DNA from: Sphingomonadales bacterium UBA6174
Lineage (GTDB): Bacteria; Pseudomonadota; Alphaproteobacteria; Sphingomonadales; Sphingomonadaceae
DNA: 7,169 nucleotides
Reading direction: 5' to 3'
Assembly (NCBI GenBank): GCA_002422945.1
Contig: DITW01000069.1
Location: 141,470 to 148,638, forward strand
The translations under genes were made by a program, and so were the position numbers. The notes below the pieces were generated by a model. It searched no databases. It saw only the letters and a list, made by a program, of their open reading frames with translations, and was not told the DNA's origin. Position 1 is the stretch's first letter, and every line of letters starts with the position of its first letter. Shown here in pieces: positions 1-4,183 of the stretch.

Positions 1-518
1 ACTTCGGTCGTGCCGCCGCCAATATCGACAACGACCGACCCTCTTGGCTCGGTGACGGGCAGGCCTGCGCCGATCGCCGCCGCCAACGGCTCTTCGATCA
101 ATCGTACGCGCGATGCGCCCGCATTGGATGCGGCATCGCGGATTGCCCGGCGTTCAACCATTGTTGATCCCGATGGGACGCAGATGACGGCCTCATATTG
201 ACGAAACAGGATGGACCGCCCGCCCAGCGCCTTGTTGATGAAATGCTTGATCATCTGTTCGGCGACATCAATATCGGCGATGACACCATCTCTGAGCGGG
301 CGGATCGTCTGGATATTATGCGGCGTTTTGCCCATCATGAGCTTTGCCTCATTGCCGGCGGCCTTGACGCGTCGGGTGCCGTCAATTGTCTCCAGCGCAA
401 TGACGGAAGGTTCATTCAGCACAATGCCACGGTCACGGACATGGATGACCGTATTCACCGTGCCAAGGTCGATGGCCATGTCTTGGGACGCGGAGGAGAA
501 TATGCGGGGCATTTTCAT
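1..518 (-). CDS. mreB: MreB-type bacterial actin, N-terminal part (cut by window edge)
   Basis: Rod-shape-determining actin homologue, which polymerises under the inner membrane and guides the peptidoglycan elongation machinery. The window holds the first 172 codons, about half of a usual MreB of roughly 345 residues, and the frame is open to base 1. Visible motifs are phosphate-1 loop DLGTVNT (residues 17-23), RGIVLNEPSV (30-39), LMMGKTP (60-66), IRPLRDGVIADIDVAEQMIKH (72-92 region), CVPSGST (113-119), VERRAIRDAASNAGA (121-135), IEEPLAAAIGAGLPV (141-155) and phosphate-2 DIGGGT (165-170). I chose ATG 518-516; a second ATG lies two codons on (512-510) and neither has a clear Shine-Dalgarno, so the start is uncertain by two codons. 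It is transcribed divergently from the L,D-transpeptidase. Some positions differ from the usual MreB (TVNTVIHV where TANTLVYV is common; SILFRQYEAVICV), so it may be a second, divergent mreB copy (inference). The family call is very secure. Confidence 0.95.
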   Translation of the reverse strand, partial: MKMPRIFSSASQDMAIDLGTVNTVIHVRDRGIVLNEPSVIALETIDGTRRVKAAGNEAKLMMGKTPHNIQTIRPLRDGVIADIDVAEQMIKHFINKALGGRSILFRQYEAVICVPSGSTMVERRAIRDAASNAGASRVRLIEEPLAAAIGAGLPVTEPRGSVVVDIGGGTTE

Positions 519-710
519 GTGCGGAATATCACTTTTTTGGGGCTATTTTGGGATTTGAGCCATTTGGGGATGATCATATCGGCATGAGGATGAACCTCAG
601 CAGTATCGCGGCTGCTTTTTGCGGATCGTGATGCGTTTACATCGAAGATGGTGTGCCGCGATCTGGCATGTCGCCGCCTCGATTTTTGAGCCCCGCAGCC
701 GACAGGGAAC

Positions 711-735
711 GGAACAAGGCCCTGCAAGACGGGTT
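711..735 (+). promoter_or_regulatory. Candidate EcfG (general stress) promoter for the L,D-transpeptidase
   Basis: GGAAC at 711-715 is followed after 16 bases by GGTT (732-735). The published alphaproteobacterial EcfG consensus is GGAAC-N16/17-CGTT, so the -35 matches fully and the -10 in three of four bases. Transcription would begin near 742, giving a leader of about 50 nt before the GTG at 792. A second GGAAC sits just upstream (706-710) but has no partner at the right distance. An alternative housekeeping-like pair is TTGGCT with TATAGC at 15 bases spacing, close to the gene, and is weaker. The call rests on motif match and position only. Confidence 0.5.
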
Positions 736-791
736 GTCACAACATTGGCTGTGATGGGCATGTCTTATAGCAAAGTGGAGGCGTTGGACTT

Positions 792-2372
792 GTGCAGTTG
801 AGACTCAAACGAATTTTGCCGATGATCCTTATTTTGCCGGTGATGCATGTGCTGCCGTCCAGTTGCCGTGGATCGGAGGTTGCCCGCACCGACGAAAGCG
901 GCGCCCAATCATCACTATCCGATGTTGCGGTGCGTATTGCCCCTGCGGCATTGCAAGCGGCAACGCAGGATGCGACCGTCCGTGACATATATGCAAAACT
1001 CGGCTGGTCGGCGATCTGGTCGCCACGGGCAGCGCAGGCTTTGACGACAGCGCTTGAAAAACGCACCAAACATGGGCTGGACCGCGTGATATTTTTGCCG
1101 GACCTCACAACCCTGTCCCCGGCAGCGCGCGAGATGGCCTTGACCAGCGCGGCTTTGCGCTTTGCCGATGCGCTGGCCCGGGGGTTCGGCAACCCGTCGA
1201 CATTGCATGACATTTATACCTTGGCGAGGCCCAAGGTGGATATCGCGCCCGGATTGATGGGGGCCGTACGGGCAGGGAAATTGGGTGCGTGGCTGGATAG
1301 CCTTGCACCAAGCACTGCTGAATATGCGGCGCTAAGCGATGCCTATTTGAAGCAGCGCCAAGACGCGTCCCAGAAAAATGACGCGGACATTGTGAGTGGG
1401 GAGCTGATCAAGCCCGGCGATAAAGATCCGCGCATCCCCCAGATCGTGACCGCGCTTTTGGAAAATCTTTATCTCGCCACGCCGGTGACAAGCGCGGCGG
1501 CCCCTGTGCAGGACGCAAATGGAGATACATACAGCGCGTCGATTGTAAGGGCAGTGCAGGCATTTCAGCATGATTATGGCATCAGTGATGACGGCGTGAT
1601 TGGTGCCGATACCTTGGCCATTCTCAATGTCCGACCCGGCGACCGGGCGCGATCAATTGCGGTTGCGATGGAACGATTGCGCTGGCTTCCCCGCAATCCC
1701 CCGGCGACTCGCATCGATGTGAATACGGCAGCGGCTGAACTCAGCTATTACCGTTCAGGAAGGCTGGTCGATCGGCGCAAGGTCGTCGTGGGCAAGCCGG
1801 GCAAGGAAACACCGCAAATCGGCACTTCCCTGTTTCGACTGGTCGCCAATCCGACATGGACAGTGCCGAAATCGATCCAGAGCAAGGAGATGGCAGGAAA
1901 GTCGGCGGCCTATTTCCGCCTCAATGTCATGAGCTGGCGCGATGGCTGGCTGGTACAAGGATCGGGGCCACGCAACGCGCTTGGCCTGGTCAAGTTCGAC
2001 CTCAGCAATAATTTTGCGATCTATCTGCACGATACGCCCGCCAAAACACTGTTCGACCAAAACCAACGACAATTAAGCCATGGCTGTGTGCGCGTCAGCG
2101 ATGCACTAGGCTTTGCGCAAATGATCGTTGAACAAGAGGGTATTGTGGCATCATGGGCCAAGGCGCGCACGACCGGCAAGATGACGTTCGTACCGCTGCC
2201 GCAGGCGATCCCTGTCCGGTTATTTTATCGCACTGTCTATCTGGATCAAGCGAACGAGCTGAAATATCGCACCGACCCTTATGGCTGGAATATCGCTGTG
2301 GCCGAGGCGCTCGGCTTTGCCAAAGAGGGGAGTAAGCAATTCATCAGCGGGGTGAACGACATCGGCCCATGA
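792..2372 (+). CDS. L,D-transpeptidase, YcbB/LdtD-type, exported
   Basis: Murein L,D-transpeptidase that uses a catalytic cysteine to form 3-3 crosslinks between peptidoglycan stem peptides in the periplasm. It has 526 residues, a normal length for the YcbB group. An N-terminal hydrophobic stretch after LRLKR (residues 8-21) is a signal peptide or anchor. Next come an all-helical scaffold-like region (about 45-230), a peptidoglycan-binding repeat (VQAFQHDYGISDDGVIG, about 251-280) and the YkuD catalytic domain (about 305-450). The active site is clear: H413 in YLHDTP and C432 in SHGCVRV (429-435). The GTG start at 792 is chosen because GGAGG (777-781) lies 10 bases upstream; an in-frame ATG at 822 lacks this. 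Cys25 (LPSSC) resembles a lipoprotein site but has Pro at -3, so lipidation is doubtful. The gene diverges from mreB and converges on a lipoprotein gene 41 bases away. Substrate preference cannot be read from the sequence. Confidence 0.95.
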   Translation: MQLRLKRILPMILILPVMHVLPSSCRGSEVARTDESGAQSSLSDVAVRIAPAALQAATQDATVRDIYAKLGWSAIWSPRAAQALTTALEKRTKHGLDRVIFLPDLTTLSPAAREMALTSAALRFADALARGFGNPSTLHDIYTLARPKVDIAPGLMGAVRAGKLGAWLDSLAPSTAEYAALSDAYLKQRQDASQKNDADIVSGELIKPGDKDPRIPQIVTALLENLYLATPVTSAAAPVQDANGDTYSASIVRAVQAFQHDYGISDDGVIGADTLAILNVRPGDRARSIAVAMERLRWLPRNPPATRIDVNTAAAELSYYRSGRLVDRRKVVVGKPGKETPQIGTSLFRLVANPTWTVPKSIQSKEMAGKSAAYFRLNVMSWRDGWLVQGSGPRNALGLVKFDLSNNFAIYLHDTPAKTLFDQNQRQLSHGCVRVSDALGFAQMIVEQEGIVASWAKARTTGKMTFVPLPQAIPVRLFYRTVYLDQANELKYRTDPYGWNIAVAEALGFAKEGSKQFISGVNDIGP

Positions 2373-2413
2373 TGCCATGCACCCGATGCCATCCCCTCGC
2401 TTGGCCGCCTCAG

Positions 2414-2767
2414 TTAACGCGCAGCGGCATCCTCGGCATCGCTTGTCGCCTTGGCAGCGACATCGGCCATTGTTCGCGCATTTTCTCTTGCGGCATCGGC
2501 GTCATTGCGCGCGGCAGCCGCTTGCATTTGCGATGTGACGGCATTGATGTTGGCGGTAGCCGCAGAGTCACGTGCCGCATTGGCGTCGCTTCGGGCGCTT
2601 TCCGTCTGCATCTGGGATGTCGCTGCATTATATTGCGCAGCAGCAGCATCGCTATTGGCGCGCGCCGCATTCTCATTGGCGATTTTCTCGGCTTCGCTTG
2701 GACTTTTGCTGCAAGCCCCAAGCGAGAGACAGGCCGTGGCCAATAAGGTGATGGTCATCTTCATCAT
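2414..2767 (-). CDS. Small Ala-rich coiled-coil lipoprotein
   Basis: A 117-residue protein with a lipoprotein signal: MMKMTITLLATACLSLGAC, with lipobox L16-G17-A18-C19. Ser at +2 gives no inner-membrane retention signal by the E. coli rule, so an outer-membrane location is likely. The mature part is almost all Ala, Asn, Asp, Ser, Gln and Arg, with no Pro after residue 23, and should form a long alpha-helical coiled coil or alanine zipper, as in Lpp and OprI-type lipoproteins. It contains a near-duplicated 28-residue unit (47-74 and 75-102), exactly four heptads. Unlike Braun-type lipoproteins it ends in AAAR, not Lys, so covalent attachment to peptidoglycan through a C-terminal Lys is not expected. 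The ATG at 2767-2765 follows GGAG (2779-2776) with 8 bases between; a second ATG follows directly. It lies 94 bases after the small membrane peptide and may share its transcript. No specific family is assigned; structural role is an inference. Confidence 0.85.
   Translation of the reverse strand: MMKMTITLLATACLSLGACSKSPSEAEKIANENAARANSDAAAAQYNAATSQMQTESARSDANAARDSAATANINAVTSQMQAAAARNDADAARENARTMADVAAKATSDAEDAAAR
2462..2629 (-). repeat. Tandem 84-bp (28-residue) repeat inside the lipoprotein gene
   Basis: Two adjacent 84-base units encode residues 47-74 and 75-102. NAATSQMQ pairs with NAVTSQMQ, and ARSDANAARDSA with ARNDADAARENA. The period of 28 residues equals four heptads, which fits duplication of a coiled-coil segment that keeps register. 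The DNA has diverged (for example tgcatctgggatgt against tgcatttgcgatgt), so the duplication is not recent. Confidence 0.8.
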
Positions 2768-2861
2768 CGGACAAGCTCCATAATATGCGGTGAAATTTGC
2801 GTGCCGCCGCGCTGTTTGTCATCGGCATGCGGTGCGCGTGGTGTCGAGCAGGATCGGCCGA

Positions 2862-2939
2862 TCAATGAAAGATCAGCCACAGGACGATGATGATGGGAAC
2901 GGGCACACCTATGAGCCAGAGAAGCAGTCCCTTACCCAT
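2862..2939 (-). CDS. 25-residue hydrophobic single-span membrane peptide
   Basis: A very short gene of 25 codons and TGA. The protein starts MGKGLLLWLIG, continues VPVPIIIVLW and ends LIFH, so nearly the whole chain is one hydrophobic segment, with a single Lys at position 3 and a final His. It should be an inner-membrane peptide. The case for a real gene is strong: AGGAG (2951-2947) stands 7 bases before the ATG (2939-2937), and a candidate EcfG promoter lies about 34 bases upstream of the start. It follows the intrinsic terminator of the RcnB-family gene, so it needs its own promoter. I recall short hydrophobic alphaproteobacterial proteins with a similar WLxGxPxPII core, but assign no named family or function. 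A 12-bp palindrome, GATCGGCCGATC (2852-2863), overlaps the stop codon. The Ala-rich lipoprotein follows 94 bases downstream, possibly co-transcribed. Confidence 0.75.
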   Translation of the reverse strand: MGKGLLLWLIGVPVPIIIVLWLIFH

Positions 2940-2972
2940 CGAAATTCTCCTGAAATGCAGTCCTGCCGCATA

Positions 2973-2997
2973 AACAGCGGCCTGACCGGAAAGTTCC
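2973..2997 (-). promoter_or_regulatory. Candidate EcfG promoter for the 25-residue peptide
   Basis: On the minus strand GGAAC (2997-2993) is followed after 16 bases by TGTT (2976-2973), three of four bases of the -10 of the EcfG consensus GGAAC-N16/17-CGTT. Transcription would start near 2966, leaving a leader of about 27 nt that contains the AGGAG ribosome-binding site. The spacing is identical to that of the candidate site at 711-735. Confidence 0.55.
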
Positions 2998-3048
2998 ATT
3001 TGGCGGGCGATATGGGCGGGGCGGGAGCGCAAACAGGCTGCAGGGATG

Positions 3049-3079
3049 AAAAAAAAGCCCCCGCACTGAGGCGGGGGCT
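3049..3079 (-). terminator. Intrinsic terminator of the RcnB-family gene
   Basis: A perfect 9-bp GC-rich stem (AGCCCCCGC at 3056-3064 with GCGGGGGCT at 3071-3079) has a 6-base loop. On the minus strand it is followed at once by a run of eight T (3056-3049). It lies 26 bases after the stop of the gene at 3105-3968. This is a textbook rho-independent terminator, read leftwards only. Confidence 0.92.
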
Positions 3080-3104
3080 GGTGCGAGAAAGGCCTAGCGA
3101 CCTG

Positions 3105-3968
3105 TTACCAGAAAAAATCGTAGATCACGTCAACCACTCTGCCGTCATAGATATCGACCAGCAGCACATCGTCATAATAGCGGACCCAGCGATAAGGCCC
3201 ATAGGCATCGGGCAGGCGGTAAGACCATGGATCGTCGATCCAATAGTTGCGCGCGTAAAAGCCCGATCCGAGGTAGATGCCGATGCTCAGCCGGCTGTAG
3301 CTATAGTGCCGGTAAGGCGAATAATAGCGCCCGGCCCGGTAATGATCGCGGTGCGTGTTGCGATAATGGCTCCAATTGTAACGGCTGTCGCGTCGCCAGT
3401 CGCGGCCTTCCCAGCGGCGATGCGTATCTTCGGTCCAGCGCGTGCCGCCATCGCGACGTCCATCCCGCCAGCCATCCCGCATACTGGTTCGGCGGCCGTC
3501 ACGCCGATCGGGTGCCATGACCGGCGAACGGCGCTGTTCGCTGTAGGTGCGGTTCCCCTCTATGCTGTATGTGCCGCTTGGTGTGCGACGTGACGTGCCG
3601 ATGGTCGTTTCGCCGCCGCCGCCGCGCGTTTCGAGGCGTTGATGGCGTGTCGCGTCGCGGCCACGGTCTGGAATGGCCGGGGTTGCACCGCCACTGGCTT
3701 GGGCGGGGCGCGAGACGGTGCCGCCGTTGTCCCAGTCGCGACCATAGCCGGGGCCGCGCGTGCGTCCGCCGCCGCGCGTTTCGGCGTCATCGCGAGCTTC
3801 ACGACCGTGGACGCGGCTATCGCTGCCACGCGACCAACTGCCGCGTTCACGGCCATTTTCACTATTGCCATCGGTCGGGCGCGTCTGCGCCGAGGAAACC
3901 GAGGTAATCGCCAACGCCACGGCAAGGGCCGCCAGCGCGCTTGTTTTCATGAACTTGATATCGGCCAT
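3105..3968 (-). CDS. Secreted RcnB-family protein with Arg/Gly/Asp-rich middle
   Basis: A 287-residue exported protein. A signal peptide is visible at MKTSALAALAVALAITSVSSA (residues 7-27), with likely cleavage before QTRP. Residues 28-190 are low-complexity, rich in Arg, Gly, Asp, Ser and Thr, with repeats such as ETRGGG (63-68 and 113-118) and RDGWRDGRRDGG (164-175). The conserved C-terminal block carries YWIDDPWSYRLP (242-253), YGPYRWVRYYDDVLLVDI (256-273) and ends VVDVIYDFFW, the pattern of RcnB-domain proteins of sphingomonads. E. coli RcnB is a periplasmic protein of about 112 residues involved in Ni/Co homeostasis; metal function here is unproven, and no metal exporter gene is nearby. 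I chose ATG 3968 because GGAG (3981-3978) lies 9 bases upstream. A TTG at 3977 is too close to that site; ATG 3950, at the signal peptide proper, has no ribosome-binding site. An intrinsic terminator follows the gene. Confidence 0.85.
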   Translation of the reverse strand: MADIKFMKTSALAALAVALAITSVSSAQTRPTDGNSENGRERGSWSRGSDSRVHGREARDDAETRGGGRTRGPGYGRDWDNGGTVSRPAQASGGATPAIPDRGRDATRHQRLETRGGGGETTIGTSRRTPSGTYSIEGNRTYSEQRRSPVMAPDRRDGRRTSMRDGWRDGRRDGGTRWTEDTHRRWEGRDWRRDSRYNWSHYRNTHRDHYRAGRYYSPYRHYSYSRLSIGIYLGSGFYARNYWIDDPWSYRLPDAYGPYRWVRYYDDVLLVDIYDGRVVDVIYDFFW

Positions 3969-3973
3969 GGCCG

Positions 3974-3997
3974 TCAACTCCGTATAAGATGTCGCAT
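3974..3997 (-). CDS. Possible 7-residue leader peptide before the RcnB-family gene
   Basis: ATG 3997-3995 opens a 7-codon frame (MRHLIRS, TGA at 3976-3974). It is preceded by AAGGGAG (4011-4005) at 7 bases, a better ribosome-binding site than that of the main gene. Its stop is 5 bases before the main ATG, a spacing suited to translational coupling. Its codons run through the hairpin arm holding the main gene's GGAG. So short a frame could arise by chance; it is listed because site, position and structure agree. Confidence 0.35.
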   Translation of the reverse strand: MRHLIRS

Positions 3998-4020
3998 GGG
4001 GCGACTCCCTTGATACGGAG
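3978..4020 (-). promoter_or_regulatory. 5' leader hairpin that pairs the ribosome-binding site of the RcnB-family gene
   Basis: In minus-strand RNA, CTCCGTAT (4020-4013) is perfectly complementary to ATACGGAG (3985-3978), the arm holding the GGAG Shine-Dalgarno. Inside lies a second stem, GTCGC (4005-4001) with GCGAC (3995-3991), around a 5-base loop; asymmetric unpaired segments of 7 and 5 bases separate the two stems. The layout resembles leader elements that block translation until melted (RNA thermometers or coupled leaders). Function is inferred; it also requires transcription to start upstream of 4020, which the sequence does not show. Confidence 0.45.
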
Positions 4021-4047
4021 GTATATGCCTAGGTGGATGACGCATGA

Positions 4048-4075
4048 CTGAACGGGCGTGATGCCTTTCGTTCAG
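4048..4075. repeat. 7-bp inverted repeat upstream of the RcnB-family gene
   Basis: CTGAACG (4048-4054) and CGTTCAG (4069-4075) are perfect inverted copies 14 bases apart. This could be an operator or part of a promoter; read on the minus strand it gives TGAAC-N15-CGTT, a poor version of the EcfG pattern. Next to it, at 4084-4100, is a weaker imperfect palindrome around GGTCCTGACC. Confidence 0.35.
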
Positions 4076-4104
4076 CTTTGTCGCTAGGTCCTGACCCTAG
4101 GCGC

Positions 4105-4145
4105 TGGACGACGAACCGGTGTTGGGGATAGAGGTTCGTCGTCCA
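4105..4145. repeat. 13-bp perfect inverted repeat downstream of the TonB receptor
   Basis: TGGACGACGAACC (4105-4117) and GGTTCGTCGTCCA (4133-4145) form a perfect 13-bp stem with a 15-base loop. It lies 38 bases after the stop of the receptor gene and would fold in its transcript. No T-run follows on the minus strand, so it is not a classical terminator; a transcript-end stabiliser, a Rho-linked terminator or an intergenic palindrome family member are all possible. Confidence 0.75.
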
Positions 4146-4180
4146 TTTGCCGTCACATTTTTCGCAAGAGCCGCAAATGG
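4143..4180. repeat. 8-bp inverted repeat overlapping the 13-bp hairpin
   Basis: CCATTTGC (4143-4150) pairs with GCAAATGG (4173-4180) across 22 bases. Its left arm shares bases 4143-4145 with the end of the 13-bp stem at 4105-4145, so the two structures compete at their junction. It starts 3 bases after the receptor stop codon. Confidence 0.5.
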
Positions 4181-4183
4181 CGA

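Noticed and set aside
198..587. Open frame of 129 codons on the plus strand
   Set aside because: It lies opposite the clearly recognisable mreB coding sequence and has no family resemblance.
599..620. Hairpin AGCAG/CTGCT followed by T-run on the plus strand
   Set aside because: Only a 5-bp stem and no gene ending upstream on that strand; too weak to call a terminator.
515..727. 70-codon minus-strand frame between mreB and the transpeptidase
   Set aside because: No ribosome-binding site or recognisable domain; it overlaps the candidate promoter and the mreB start. Treated as non-coding.
864..866. Lipidation of the L,D-transpeptidase at Cys25
   Set aside because: LPSSC has Pro at -3 and does not fit the usual lipobox; an ordinary signal peptide or anchor is equally likely.
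2790..3593. 267-codon plus-strand frame
   Set aside because: It crosses the terminator, the 25-residue gene and the RcnB-family gene on the other strand, and its composition is typical of an antisense shadow.
4047..4076. TGAAC-N15-CGTT as an EcfG promoter for the RcnB-family gene
   Set aside because: The -35 has a mismatch and the spacing is one base short; kept only as an inverted repeat.
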